Positions 50,447 to 60,606 of a DNA stretch of 64,000 bases are shown here, piece by piece. Each line of letters starts with the position of its first letter. The stretch's first letter is position 1. Made by a program: the position numbers and the translations under genes. The notes under the pieces are model-generated. The model made no database searches. It saw nothing but the letters and a program-made list of their open reading frames with translations, and was not told the DNA's origin. This DNA is from Prosthecodimorpha hirschii (GTDB lineage Bacteria > Pseudomonadota > Alphaproteobacteria > Rhizobiales > Ancalomicrobiaceae), in NCBI RefSeq assembly GCF_001305515.1, contig NZ_LJYW01000001.1:2445618-2509617 (forward strand). Reading direction: 5' to 3'.

Positions 50447-50480
50447 CGAAGGATCGTCCACTACAATGGACGATCCTTCG
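50447..50480 (-). terminator. Perfect hairpin between SH3 protein gene and GNAT gene
   Basis: 14-bp arms CGAAGGATCGTCCA and TGGACGATCCTTCG enclose a 6-nt loop (50461-50466). It lies 24 bp after the stop of the minus-strand SH3 gene and 30 bp before the GNAT start. No T run is present, so termination is likely but not certain. Confidence 0.6.
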
Positions 50481-50503
50481 GTATCATCGACGCATCCGCG
50501 CGG

Positions 50504-51049
50504 TCAATCGACCGGATATTTTTCCTTCGGGTAGACACCCCACAGCCGCTGCTGCTCGACATAGCCGGAATAGCGCTCGACCGTGATCTTGCACCAGGTT
50601 CCGTCGCAATTGGCGACCTCGACCTGCACGTTCGGCTCGACATTGGCGACCACGGTCGGGTTGTCGGGACGCGCGCGCATCGGGATCGATCCGGACTTCT
50701 CCCAGGGGGCGATCAGGGCGGTGCGCTTGCCCGACAGGAAGGACTTCTGCACCCAGCCTTCCTGGCCCTCGGAATCGCGCACCCGGTACCAGACATCGAA
50801 TTCCTGCGTGATCTCGACCGGGATGCCGCTGCGCGTGAAGGTCCAGGCGATATCGTAGTCGCGGCTCGGACCGACCCGAATATTGACCGGATGCGACTTC
50901 ATGCTGGCGAAGCGCGGCAGCTGCAGGCCGCTCGGACCGGTCGGCACGGACTGGGCCGAAGCCGGTCCGGAGGGGGCGGCGACGGCCCCGAGAAGGGCGA
51001 GACCAGCAATCAAAAGGGACGAGGACAGCCCGGATTTGCAACCCGTCAC
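50504..51049 (-). CDS. Secreted protein with two SH3-like domains
   Basis: 181 residues. The signal peptide ends near residue 33 (LALLGAVAAPSGPASAQS). Two SH3-like modules follow, one with VNIRVGPSRDYDIAWTF and WVQKSFLSGKRTALI and a second with VEVANCDGTWCKITVERYSGYVEQQRLWGVYP (split). It belongs to a common alphaproteobacterial periplasmic family (DUF1058/SH3_4 type) of unknown role. It is divergent from the 2-hydroxyacid dehydrogenase gene. Confidence 0.85.
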   Translation of the reverse strand: MTGCKSGLSSSLLIAGLALLGAVAAPSGPASAQSVPTGPSGLQLPRFASMKSHPVNIRVGPSRDYDIAWTFTRSGIPVEITQEFDVWYRVRDSEGQEGWVQKSFLSGKRTALIAPWEKSGSIPMRARPDNPTVVANVEPNVQVEVANCDGTWCKITVERYSGYVEQQRLWGVYPKEKYPVD

Positions 51050-51296
51050 GCCGATTCTCCCGACAGGATGAGGATGGAGCGCTTCATAACACGTCCGGCG
51101 GCGAGGCGAATGCCGGACGCGGCGCGACGATAAACCCGCCCCGCTGCCTCCGGGCGATCAATTGCCATTCGCGAGGCATCTGCTAGACAGAGCATCCGAC
51201 CGGTCGAATTCGACTGTGCGCGGGACGAGGTTAACGACCGCTGAAGGTCGAGCCGCAACAACGGCGTTAGGGACCAAAGGCGAGGGGAGCGTTGGG

Positions 51297-52283
51297 ATGC
51301 CGAAGAGCAAGCCCTTGGTGGTGGTGACGCGGAAGCTGCCGGACGTCATCGAGACCCGGATGCGCGAGCTCTTCGATGCCCGCATCAACGACGACGACAA
51401 GCCGATGACCCAGGCCCAGCTGGTCGAGGCGCTGCGCACCGCCGACGTGCTGGTGCCGACGGTCACCGACCAGATCGATGCCGCGGTGATCAGCCAGGCC
51501 GGTCCGCAGCTGCGCCTGATCGCCAACTACGGCAACGGCGTCGACAATATCGACGTGCAGTCCGCCCTGACCCGCGGCGTCACGGTCACCAACACGCCCG
51601 GCGTGCTGACCGAGGACACCGCCGACATGACCATGGCGCTGATCCTGGCCGTGCCCCGGCGCATGGCGGACGGCATCAAGGTGATGCAGCAGGGCGACTG
51701 GAAGGGCTGGTCGCCGACCTGGATGCTCGGCCACCGCATCTGGGGCAAGCGCCTCGGCATCATCGGCATGGGCCGCATCGGCCAGGCCGTCGCCCGGCGC
51801 GCGCGCGCCTTCGGCATGTCGATCCACTATCACAACCGCCGCCGGCTGCCGGGCGTGATCGAGGAGGAGCTGGAGGCGACCTATTGGGAAAGCCTCGACC
51901 AGATGCTCGCCCGCATGGACGTGATCTCGGTCCACTGCCCGCACACGCCCGGCACCTATCACCTCCTGTCGGCGCGCCGGCTGAAGCTGATCCGCCCGAT
52001 CAGCTATATCGTCAACACCGCGCGCGGCGAGGTGATCGACGAGAACGCGCTCGCCCGCATGCTGGAGGCGCGCGAGATCGCCGGCGCCGGCCTGGACGTG
52101 TTCGAGCACGAGCCCGCCGTCAACCCGAAGCTCGCCCGCAATCCGAACGTGGTCCTGCTGCCGCATATGGGCTCGGCCACGATCGAGGGCCGCGTCGACA
52201 TGGGCGAGCGCGTGATCATCAATATCAAGACCTTCATGGACGGCCACCGTCCGCCGGATCGCGTGCTGCCGTCCATGCTTTGA
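51297..52283 (+). CDS. D-isomer-specific 2-hydroxyacid dehydrogenase (glyoxylate reductase-like)
   Basis: 328 residues. The NAD(P) motif is GIIGMGRIGQAVARRARAFG; catalytic residues appear in ANYGNGVDNID, the Arg of VNTARGEVID, a Glu in FEHEPAV, and the His of LPHMGSATIE. The opening KPLVVVTRKLPDVIETRM matches glyoxylate/hydroxypyruvate reductases. The length is standard. The ATG at 51297 follows GGGGAGCG. Confidence 0.92.
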   Translation: MPKSKPLVVVTRKLPDVIETRMRELFDARINDDDKPMTQAQLVEALRTADVLVPTVTDQIDAAVISQAGPQLRLIANYGNGVDNIDVQSALTRGVTVTNTPGVLTEDTADMTMALILAVPRRMADGIKVMQQGDWKGWSPTWMLGHRIWGKRLGIIGMGRIGQAVARRARAFGMSIHYHNRRRLPGVIEEELEATYWESLDQMLARMDVISVHCPHTPGTYHLLSARRLKLIRPISYIVNTARGEVIDENALARMLEAREIAGAGLDVFEHEPAVNPKLARNPNVVLLPHMGSATIEGRVDMGERVIINIKTFMDGHRPPDRVLPSML

Positions 52284-52385
52284 GGGGCGGCGCGACAACT
52301 GACCGTCAGCTTACGGATTGCCCTTCCGGAGGGGGCGCCGCATAGTCGATGCTGCGGTTGGAGAGCGGCCGTTCGGGAGGTCGTG

Positions 52386-52817
52386 ATGGGATCGTGTCGT
52401 GCTTTTGCTTCGATCGGGCTGGCCTTGGTCGGATCGATCATGGCCGGATGGGCCGCGGCCGGCTCCGCCGCCGCGCAGTCGACCCCGCCGGCGGCAGCCG
52501 AAAAGCTGCCGGAGAAGATGTCGGGAGACGCGATCAAGGCAGCCTGGTTCGACGGCCGGCCGTTCACCGCCCTGTCGCCGGACGGCACCGGCTTCGTGAT
52601 GACCTTCACGCCGGACGGCAAGTCGTCGCGCAAGCCGACCGAGAAGAAGAAGGGGCTGACCAGCGCCACCGGCTTCTGGCGCGCCATCGCCGAGGGCTAC
52701 TGCTCGCGCTGGTCCGGCCAGAACCGCGAGAAATGCTTCAACGTCCGCCCCGGCCCGGACAAGGACACCGTGGTGGTCCGCTTCGGCCAGCAGATGATGG
52801 CGACCTGGAAGCGGTGA
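52386..52817 (+). CDS. Secreted hypothetical protein
   Basis: 143 residues. The signal peptide (MGSCRAFASIGLALVGSIMAG) is followed by AAAGSAAAQS, then a mature domain with a beta-rich look (FVMTFTPDGKSSRK, TGFWRAIAEGYCSRWSGQNREKCFNV, TVVVRFGQQMMATWKR). Cysteines at two mature positions may form a disulfide. It resembles small DUF995-like periplasmic proteins, but the match is only by pattern. A function cannot be given. Confidence 0.7.
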   Translation: MGSCRAFASIGLALVGSIMAGWAAAGSAAAQSTPPAAAEKLPEKMSGDAIKAAWFDGRPFTALSPDGTGFVMTFTPDGKSSRKPTEKKKGLTSATGFWRAIAEGYCSRWSGQNREKCFNVRPGPDKDTVVVRFGQQMMATWKR

Positions 52818-52881
52818 CCGCCGTCCTGCCGACCGGCCCCGTCGGACCTGCCGCGCCTGTTGCGGACGGACCGATCGCCCC

Positions 52882-54261
52882 ATGACCCGCCCGCCCGTCC
52901 CGCCTGCCCGCTCCGGCCTCCCGCTCGATCGCCGCCGCTTTCTCGGCGCCGCCCTGGCGGCCACCATTGCGGACGCGGCCCAAGCCGCCGGCGCGGCCAA
53001 TGCCGCCGGGACCGCAACGTCTTCGGCCGCCGAGGTCGATGTCGTCGTGGTCGGTGCCGGGGCGGCCGGCATCGCGGCGGCCCGGACCCTGCTGGCGGCC
53101 GGCCGGTCCTTCCTGGTGCTGGAGGCGCGCGACCGCATCGGCGGGCGCTGCGTCACCGACACCGCCCTGTTCGGCCGCCCGGTCGATCTCGGCGCCCATT
53201 GGATCCATGCCGTCGATGCGACGCCCTTCGCCGGGCACGCCGCCGAACTCGGCCTCGGGCTGATCGAGGCGCGGCAGGATTTCACCCTCTATGACGGTCG
53301 CCGACGGCTGAGCGGCCCCGATGCGGACGCCTTCGGCGATGCCTGGGAGGCTTTCGAGCAGGCGATCCTGGCGGCCGGACGGGCACAGCGCGACCTCTCG
53401 GCGGCCGAGGTCATGCCGACCGGGCTCGGCGACTGGGCCGACACGGTCGCCTTCGCGCTCGGCCCCTTCGGCTGCGCCAAGGATGTCGAGCATATCTCGA
53501 CGGTCGACTTCGCCGCCGCGGTCGAATATCCGCAGGCCTTCGTGACCGAGGGCTACGGCACCCTGATCGCCCGCCTCGCCGAGGGCATTCCGGTCGGCAC
53601 CGGCATTCCGGTGACCCGGATCGTGCGGTCCGGCCCGCGTCTCGCCGTCGAGACCCCGCGCGGCACCGTGTCGGCGCGCGCCGCGATCGTGACCGTCTCG
53701 ACCGACGCCCTGGCCGCCGGGGCGGTCCGCTTCGACCCGCCGCTGCCGGCCGACCAGGAGGATGCCCTGACCGGCCTGTCGCTCGGCGACTACGAGCATA
53801 TCTTCGTCGAACTGCCGCAAGGCGCGCTCGGCCTCGGCCCCGACGAACCGGTGCTGCTCAAGCGCCAGGGCCGCCGCACCCTCGGTCTCCTGGCCAATCT
53901 CGGCGGCTCGGGTCTGGTGATGGCCGATGCGGCCGGCAGCTTCGCGGCCGATCTCGCCCGCGCGGGCGACCGGGCCGCGGTGGCCTTCGCGCTCGAGCTG
54001 GTCGCGCAGAGCTTCGGCGCGGATGCGGTGCGCCGGCCGGGCCGCAGCCATGTCACGCGCTGGCGCGCCGATCCCTGGATCCGCGGCGCCTTCAGCTGCG
54101 CCGAACCGGGGCGGGCGCGCGATCGCGCCATCCTGCGCCGGCCGGTCGACGAGCGCCTCAGGCTCGCCGGCGAGGCGACCCATCCGAGCCTCTGGGGCTC
54201 GGTCGGCGGCGCCTGGGCCGAGGGCATCCGGGCGGCGACCGAGACCCTCGCCGCGCTCTGA
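52882..54261 (+). CDS. FAD-dependent amine oxidase family protein, Tat-like signal
   Basis: 459 residues. The N-terminus RRRFLGAALAATIADAAQAAG resembles a Tat signal, though a strict twin-Arg consensus is not followed. The FAD motif is VVVVGAGAAGIAAARTLL; GGRCVTDTALFGRPVDLGAHWIH is the amine-oxidase region; the C-terminus has LRLAGEATHPSLWGSVGGAWAEG. Proteins of this family oxidise amines, polyamines or related compounds. The natural substrate is unknown. Confidence 0.88.
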   Translation: MTRPPVPPARSGLPLDRRRFLGAALAATIADAAQAAGAANAAGTATSSAAEVDVVVVGAGAAGIAAARTLLAAGRSFLVLEARDRIGGRCVTDTALFGRPVDLGAHWIHAVDATPFAGHAAELGLGLIEARQDFTLYDGRRRLSGPDADAFGDAWEAFEQAILAAGRAQRDLSAAEVMPTGLGDWADTVAFALGPFGCAKDVEHISTVDFAAAVEYPQAFVTEGYGTLIARLAEGIPVGTGIPVTRIVRSGPRLAVETPRGTVSARAAIVTVSTDALAAGAVRFDPPLPADQEDALTGLSLGDYEHIFVELPQGALGLGPDEPVLLKRQGRRTLGLLANLGGSGLVMADAAGSFAADLARAGDRAAVAFALELVAQSFGADAVRRPGRSHVTRWRADPWIRGAFSCAEPGRARDRAILRRPVDERLRLAGEATHPSLWGSVGGAWAEGIRAATETLAAL

Positions 54262-54373
54262 ACCGCCGCACCGGCACGGCCTCAGGCCGGTGGCGGCACA
54301 TGCAGCGACGCCCGCGCAGCCCCTCTGCCGGAATTTTCGGCAACCCCCGCGATCCGCTCATGTCTGTCAGGAC

Positions 54374-54420
54374 TTGCCTGGAGCCGCGGACGGTCCTAGG
54401 TAGATTGGAACTCTTCTAAA
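54374..54420 (+). promoter_or_regulatory. mbfA promoter with Irr-like box
   Basis: TTGCCT (54374-54379) and TAGGTA (54397-54402) lie 17 bp apart. The near-palindrome TTGGAACTCTTCTAA follows at 54405-54419, inside ATTGGAACTCTTCTAAA. It resembles the iron control element bound by Irr in rhizobia, with half-sites TTxGAA/TTCxAA around 3 bp. mbfA is a known Irr target in Agrobacterium and Bradyrhizobium. The box sits at the expected transcription start, which suits repression in low iron. Confidence 0.55.
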
Positions 54421-54441
54421 TTATTGGAAAGCAGCTCCACC

Positions 54442-55419
54442 ATGACCCTCTTCGGCTTCGGCAAGCGCGCCTTCTCCGACCTCACCGAGCAGGAGATCCT
54501 GGCCCTGGCGATCTCGTCCGAGGAGGACGACGGCCGCATCTACGGGATGTATTCGGATGCGCTGCGCGAGCGCTACCCGGCCTCCGCCAAGGTCTTCGAC
54601 GACATGGCCGCCGAGGAGAGCGAGCACCGGCACCGCCTGATCGAACTGCACCGGCAGAAATTCGGCGAGCGGATCCCGCTGATCCGCCGGGAGAACGTGC
54701 GCGGCTTCTACGAGCGCCGGCCGGTCTGGCTGATGAAGAACCTCTCGCTCGACACCATCCGCCGCGAGGCCATGGTGATGGAGGCGCAGGCGGCGCGCTT
54801 CTACCGGCAGTCCGCCGCCCGGACCTCCGACGCCTCGATCCGCAAGCTGCTCGGCGATCTGGCCGAGGCCGAAAAGAGCCACGTCTCGCTCGCCCACCGG
54901 CTGGGTCTCTCGAACCTGCCGACCGACGTGCGCGCCGAGGAGGACGAGACCGCCCGGCGCATGTTCCTGCTGCAATATGTCCAGCCCGGTCTGGTCGGCC
55001 TGATGGACGGCTCGGTCTCGACACTGGCGCCGCTGTTCGCGACCGCCTTCGCGACCCACAACACCTGGGACACCTTCCTGGTCGGCCTGGCCGCCTCGAT
55101 CGGCGCCGGCATCTCGATGGGCCTCGCCGAGGGCCTGTCCGACGACGGCGAACTCTCGGGGCGCGGCTCGCCCTGGATCCGCGGCTCGGCCGCCGGCATC
55201 ATGACCACCATCGGCGGCCTCGGCCACGCCCTGCCCTATCTGATCCCGAACTTCTGGACCGCGACCGTGGTGGCGATCCTGCTGGTCATCGCGGAACTCT
55301 GGGCGATCTCGTGGATCCGCTGGAAATACATGGACACGCCCTTCTTCCGCGCCGCCCTGCAGATCGTCGTCGGCGGCTTCCTGGTCTTCATGACCGGCGT
55401 CCTGATCGGCAATTCCTGA
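54442..55419 (+). CDS. mbfA: Membrane-bound ferritin-like iron exporter MbfA
   Basis: 325 residues. A ferritin-like four-helix domain with acidic ligands ([50 protein letters not shown]) is fused to a VIT1-type membrane domain with about five helices from residue 195 on. MbfA exports iron and protects against peroxide stress. The ATG at 54442 begins [15 protein letters not shown]; an in-frame TTG at 54424 is less likely. The Irr-like box upstream supports the call. Confidence 0.92.
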   Translation: MTLFGFGKRAFSDLTEQEILALAISSEEDDGRIYGMYSDALRERYPASAKVFDDMAAEESEHRHRLIELHRQKFGERIPLIRRENVRGFYERRPVWLMKNLSLDTIRREAMVMEAQAARFYRQSAARTSDASIRKLLGDLAEAEKSHVSLAHRLGLSNLPTDVRAEEDETARRMFLLQYVQPGLVGLMDGSVSTLAPLFATAFATHNTWDTFLVGLAASIGAGISMGLAEGLSDDGELSGRGSPWIRGSAAGIMTTIGGLGHALPYLIPNFWTATVVAILLVIAELWAISWIRWKYMDTPFFRAALQIVVGGFLVFMTGVLIGNS

Positions 55420-55558
55420 CGGGAGGCATCCCGGGCGACCGGTCCCGACGCGCGTCCGGTCGCCCGCCGCCGCATCGGCACTGGCGGGCGGGCCGGCGTT
55501 GCGGCTATGGATGGCGGCCGGGCAGCCTCGCGCCGGCTGCTCGAAACCCGCCGGTGCC

Positions 55559-56017
55559 ATGCCTGATCCCCGCGTCGAAATCCTCCGCCTCGCCCATTCG
55601 CACGACCTGCCGCTGCCGGCCTACCAGACGGCGGGCGCAGCCGGCTTCGACCTGATCGCCGCCGTGCCGGCCGATGCGCCGGTGGAGATCCCCCCCGGCG
55701 CCCGCGCGATGATCCCGACCGGCCTCGTCCTGGCGATCCCGCCCGGCTACGAAGGTCAGGTGCGGCCGCGCTCGGGGCTCGCCGCCCGGCACGGCGTCAC
55801 CGTGCTGAACAGCCCCGGCACGGTCGACAGCGACTATCGCGGCGAGGTCAAGGTCATCCTGGTCAATCTCGGCGACGCGACCTTTCGGGTCGAGCGCGGC
55901 GAGCGCATCGCCCAGATGGTCGTCGCGCCGGTCATCCAGGTCGGCTTCGCCACGGTCGAGACCCTCGGCGAGACCGATCGCGGCGCCGGCGGATTCGGCT
56001 CGACCGGTCGCCGCTGA
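55559..56017 (+). CDS. dut: Deoxyuridine 5'-triphosphate nucleotidohydrolase
   Basis: 152 residues, the standard length. All five motifs are visible: [42 protein letters not shown], and the C-terminal [11 protein letters not shown] arm that closes over the nucleotide. It removes dUTP and supplies dUMP for thymidylate. The ATG at 55559 is preferred, as an upstream start adds unconserved residues. Confidence 0.96.
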   Translation: MPDPRVEILRLAHSHDLPLPAYQTAGAAGFDLIAAVPADAPVEIPPGARAMIPTGLVLAIPPGYEGQVRPRSGLAARHGVTVLNSPGTVDSDYRGEVKVILVNLGDATFRVERGERIAQMVVAPVIQVGFATVETLGETDRGAGGFGSTGRR

Positions 56018-56264
56018 GGACCGCCGGCCTCGACGCCGGCTGGTATCGATTTCCCCGCCCGATCCGCGCCACCCCGCACGACATTGATGGAATCCGCCAG
56101 CATCGCCATCTCTTGGAATAATTTTCCACCCGGGCGCCCTGCTTCGTCATGCCGCTGACTGGCCGCGCCAGCCTCTGCGCCCTAGAGTCTCGCGCGAATT
56201 GGCGGCGTGCCCCGCACGGGGGCCCGCCAGCCGCCAAGCCTGTCGATGAATGATGGAGGACCCC

Positions 56265-57226
<962 letters not shown>

Positions 57227-57230
<4 letters not shown>

Positions 57231-58405
57231 CGCCAGGCCCCGCGAAGCCCGATCCGGCGCAGCGCCTCGCCGCCTTCGTCAAGGCGGAAGCGCTGCGCCT
57301 CGGCTTCGCGGAGGCCCGCATCGTCCGGCCCGACGCCATTCCGCAGGCGCCGGCCCGGCTCGCCGCCTGTCTCGCCGAAGGCCACCACGGCAGCATGGCC
57401 TGGCTGGCCGAGACGGCCGAGCGCCGCGCCGATCCGCGCGTCCTGTGGCCGGCGGTGCGCTCGATCCTGATGCTCGGCCTCGACTACGGCCCGGACGAGG
57501 ATCCGCGCGCCGCGCTCGCCGAACCGCGCTGCGGCGCCATCTCGGTCTATGCCCGCAACCGCGACTATCACGACCTGATCAAGGGCCGCCTGAAGGAACT
57601 GGCCGGCCGCCTCGTCGCGCGCGCCCGCACGCTCGGCCTCGACGGCGACGTGAAGGTGTTCGTCGACACCGCCCCGGTGATGGAGAAGCCGCTCGCCGCC
57701 GCCGCCGGCCTCGGCTGGCAGGGCCGCCACACCAACCTGGTCTCGCGCCGGCACGGCTCGTGGCTGTTTCTCGGCGCGGTCTTCACCAGCCTCGACTTGG
57801 CCCCCGATCCGGCCGAGACCGACCATTGCGGCTCCTGCCGCGCCTGCCTCGACGCCTGCCCGACCGCCGCCTTCCCGGCGCCCTACCGGCTCGACGCGCG
57901 CCGCTGCATCTCCTATCTGACGATCGAGCATGCCGGACCGATCCCGGCTGAGTTCCGGCCGCTGATCGGCAACCGCATCTATGGCTGCGACGACTGCCTG
58001 GCGGTCTGCCCCTGGAACAAGTTCGCGCAGACCGCCCGCGAGGCCAGGCTCGTCGCGCGCGACGATCTGCGCCGGCCGGCGCTCGCCGCCCTGGCCCGGC
58101 TCGACGACGCGGCGTTCCGGGCCCTGTTCGCCGGTTCGCCGATCAAGCGCATCGGGCGCGACCGCTTCCTGCGCAACGTGCTGATCGCCATCGGCAATTC
58201 GGCCGAGCCGTCACTGGCCGCCGATGCCCTCCGCCTCAGCGCCGATCCGGCCGCCCTGGTCCGCGGCGCCGCCGTCTGGGCCCTGTCGCGGCTCCTCGAC
58301 ACCGCCGCGTTCCGCGCCCTGGCCGAGGCCCGCGCGCCCGCCGAGACCGATCCCGACGTGCGCGCCGAATGGGAGGCGGCGTCCCCGGCCGCCGCAGCCC
58401 GTTGA
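57227..58405 (+). CDS. queG: Epoxyqueuosine reductase QueG
   Basis: 392 residues. The cobalamin-dependent domain ([23 protein letters not shown]) is followed by two [4Fe-4S] motifs ([13 protein letters not shown] and [11 protein letters not shown]) and a C-terminal HEAT-like region. It carries out the last step of queuosine synthesis in tRNA. The GTG start overlaps cysK by 4 bp; this coupling is unexpected in function but shows co-transcription. Confidence 0.94.
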
Positions 58406-58878
58406 AGGTGCGGCCAGCCGGCCGGAGCGCCCCCCGCCGGGCCGGAGCGGTCCGACCTTCCGATCGGTCCGTCCGAAATCTCCCGTCCGATGCCGGGCAC
58501 GGGCGCGGTCGGGACGTGCACGGTTCAGTGACGCCGGGCGGGTGATCGCGTTTCGGCCATGACGGCCGGTCTGTGCAAGGTCCCCGGGGCGCTTCGGAGC
58601 GCCCGCCGGCATTCAACGCGTCGCCGCCCCTCGGTCGCCACCGCCGTCTTGCGGCGCGTGCGACCACGGGGGCCGCAAGCCTTTGCGCGCCCGGCCGGAA
58701 GCGGGGTCAGCGCGGTCCGTCCGACGCCATGCCGACCCCGAATCGCCGGCGGCCCGCGTCCCGACGGACAGGCGGCCCGGACCCGCCGGGAGCGGGGTCA
58801 GCCGCCTGGACGGCGCCGGCCGCCTGCACGGCACCGGCCGCCTGGACGGACGTCGGCTGTTTGGACGGGCGTCGGCCG
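58406..58878. other. Gene-free GC-rich interval with degenerate repeats
   Basis: No convincing gene on either strand; open frames are composition artefacts. At 58802-58850 an 18-bp unit (CCGCCTGGACGGCGCCGG and variants) occurs two and a half times, and GGACGGACGTCGG and GGACGGGCGTCGG extend the theme to 58874. AGCGGGGTCAG occurs at both 58700 and 58791. The interval ends at the stop codon of the cytochrome c gene. Confidence 0.6.
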
Positions 58879-59328
58879 CTACTTCTCCTGGATGGTCGCC
58901 AGATAGTCGACGACGCCCTGGATGCGGCTCTTCACATAGGCCTCGGCGTCCTCCGGCTTGAAATAGGGGCCGAGCTGGCTCGGCGCCTTGGTCCGGTAGT
59001 GATCGCCCCAGAGCGGCATGCCCATCGGCCCGTGGCCGGGCATGTCGACCGAACCGCGCACGACCTCGGCGACCCGGTCGGCCGGAAAGGTGCCGCCATT
59101 CGCGCGCGCCAGCCCGGTCAGGCCGGGCACACGCCGCGTCAGCAGGACCTGGAACGGCCCGTCGCCGCGCCCGTCATGGCCGTGGCAGGCCGCGCAATAG
59201 CTGGCGAATTCGGACCGGCCGACCTCCAGCGACGTTTCCGCCCCGGCCGAACCGCCAAAACCCGCCCCGACGACGATCGCCGCCGCGACCACCGCGCCGC
59301 GGCTGAACTGATGACCCTTCACGCGCAT
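58879..59328 (-). CDS. Secreted c-type cytochrome
   Basis: 149 residues. The Sec signal spans about residues 10-30 (AVVAAAIVVGAGFGGSAGA). The haem motif CAACH has Cys45, Cys48 and His49, and a Met ligand is likely in GPMGMPLWGD. It is a class I-type single-haem protein in the periplasm. The ATG at 59328 opens the signal peptide; a tandem repeat array lies 59-178 bp upstream of it. No oxidase or dehydrogenase gene is nearby. Confidence 0.87.
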   Translation of the reverse strand: MRVKGHQFSRGAVVAAAIVVGAGFGGSAGAETSLEVGRSEFASYCAACHGHDGRGDGPFQVLLTRRVPGLTGLARANGGTFPADRVAEVVRGSVDMPGHGPMGMPLWGDHYRTKAPSQLGPYFKPEDAEAYVKSRIQGVVDYLATIQEK

Positions 59329-59386
59329 TCTCCCGCCACTCCGATTACCGGACTCTGGCCGCCCGAACCGGCCCCGGCAATCCGTA

Positions 59387-59506
59387 GCACTGCGTTCACG
59401 GTAGTCCGGGGGACTGCGTTGCCGGCAGTCCGAGGGACTGCGTTGCCGGCAGTCCGGGGGACTGCGTTCCCGGCAGTCCGGGGGACTGCGGCCCCGGCGA
59501 TGCGGG
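59387..59506. repeat. 24-bp tandem repeat, five units, upstream of cytochrome c gene
   Basis: Units begin at 59387, 59411, 59435, 59459 and 59483. The consensus GGACTGCGTTGCCGGCAGTCC plus 3 bp carries its own 7-bp inverted repeat GGACTGC/GCAGTCC with a 7-nt loop. The first and last units are degenerate. The array lies in the upstream region of the minus-strand cytochrome c gene. Confidence 0.85.
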
Positions 59507-59835
59507 GACCGGTTTCCGGGCGGTCTGCGGCACCGCGTTGCAGGCACTCTACGCTCCCGGCCACGGATGCGGGGCGCACCTCGTCAGGACGCACGCCCGG
59601 CGGCAATCCTCCGGCGCCTGGCAACGCCGGGGTCGGCCCGCAACGACGCCGCCGCTGCGGAGGCCAGCGCGTCGCCGGCAGGCGGCGGCGTGTTCGGCAG
59701 GACCGCCGCCGTCGCCGGAGACCAACCGCCGGCTGGCGACCAAATCCCCGATCGGCCTCGTTTCGCGGTTGCCCCCGCCCGACGGATCGGCTATTCAAGC
59801 CGCATCCCTCCCCACCCATGTGGGGACGAGAGCAC
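59507..59835. other. Gene-free interval between repeat array and tRNA-Arg
   Basis: No gene is supported on either strand. The stretch is GC-rich, with CCGGCG-type low-complexity runs, and the tRNA promoter must lie near its end. No clear -35/-10 pair was identified. Confidence 0.5.
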
Positions 59836-59912
59836 GCACCCGTAGCTCAGCTGGATAGAGTGCTGCCCTCCGAAGGCAGAGGTCACAGGTTCGAATCCTG
59901 TCGGGTGCGCCA
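59836..59912 (+). tRNA. tRNA-Arg (anticodon CCG)
   Basis: 77 nt with encoded CCA. Acceptor GCACCCG pairs with CGGGTGC, the D-arm contains AGCTCAGCTGGATAGAGT, the anticodon stem CTGCC/GGCAG encloses loop CTCCGAA with anticodon CCG, and the T-loop is TTCGAAT. It reads CGG codons, which are frequent in this GC-rich genome. Confidence 0.97.
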
Positions 59913-60216
59913 CTTTCCGACTTTTGGTCTCCATATTGCGCATGCGCCGCCGGAACTGCGCCGGGGCTCATAGCGTGCAACGGCCGGTGAGCGGCGAAGT
60001 GCAGGGGCGGCAGAAGAGTTCGAATCCTTCTTGTCCTTCCGCGTTGTTCGCGTCGGGAGAGTCTGGACATGAGCCGCCTAAACATTGAGCCGATGCCACG
60101 GCGGGATGGCGCGCCGTGTCCGGTCCAGCACGTTTGACGGACGGAGGGAACGGCGAGGCCGGGGCCGCAGGTCGAGATCCGGGCCGACATCGCAAGGCGT
60201 GCCGGCCTCCATTGCG
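59913..60216. other. Gene-free interval downstream of tRNA-Arg
   Basis: No gene was found. GTTCGAATCCT at 60018-60028 repeats the T-loop part of the adjacent tRNA (11 bp), possibly a remnant of an attachment site or a chance match. The interval leads into the regulator cassettes. Confidence 0.45.
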
Positions 60217-60606
60217 TCATGCCTTGTCGTCTGGCGTGACCGCTGGGGTCAGATGTGTCAGCTCGCACAACCAGCGGCCATCGGCGCGGCGATAGATATC
60301 GGTGATCCATTCATCCGCGCCTATCGGTTGGCCGCGGAACCAACCGGTGTTCTGACCGCGGCCCGTGACGAAACCCGTCGTGCCGAATACCCTGACAACA
60401 CGGCTCTGCTTGGTCATGGTATCGTGAACCAGGGTCCCGCCGGCGATCGCGTCCAGCACGGCCGCGCCCGGAATTGGGCCGCGTTCCGGCGTCACCAAGA
60501 CCCAATCCGCGCTGATGCACTCACGGATTTTCGCGGGATCGTTGGAGATCATCGCGCGGTTGAACGCCGCCTCGGCATCGACCAGCGCCTGCTCGTCGGC
60601 GGTCAT
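60217..60606 (-). CDS. NTF2-like (DUF4440/SgcJ-type) protein
   Basis: 129 residues, one NTF2-like fold domain: EQALVDAEAAFNRAMISNDPAKIRECISADWVLV at the N-terminus (in parts) and GADEWITDIYRRADGRWLCELTHLTP at the C-terminus. Such proteins are small enzymes or ligand binders; no catalytic set can be named. Its ATG overlaps the stop of the VOC gene upstream, so both form a minus-strand unit next to the TetR gene. Confidence 0.83.
   Translation of the reverse strand: MTADEQALVDAEAAFNRAMISNDPAKIRECISADWVLVTPERGPIPGAAVLDAIAGGTLVHDTMTKQSRVVRVFGTTGFVTGRGQNTGWFRGQPIGADEWITDIYRRADGRWLCELTHLTPAVTPDDKA

Noticed and set aside
59387-59506. CRISPR array
   Set aside because: The 24-bp units follow each other directly with no unique spacers, and no cas gene is present.
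58573-59973. Long plus-strand frame with VRGTALPA-type peptide repeats
   Set aside because: The peptide repeat is only the translation of the 24-bp DNA array; the frame is antisense to the cytochrome c gene and runs through the tRNA.
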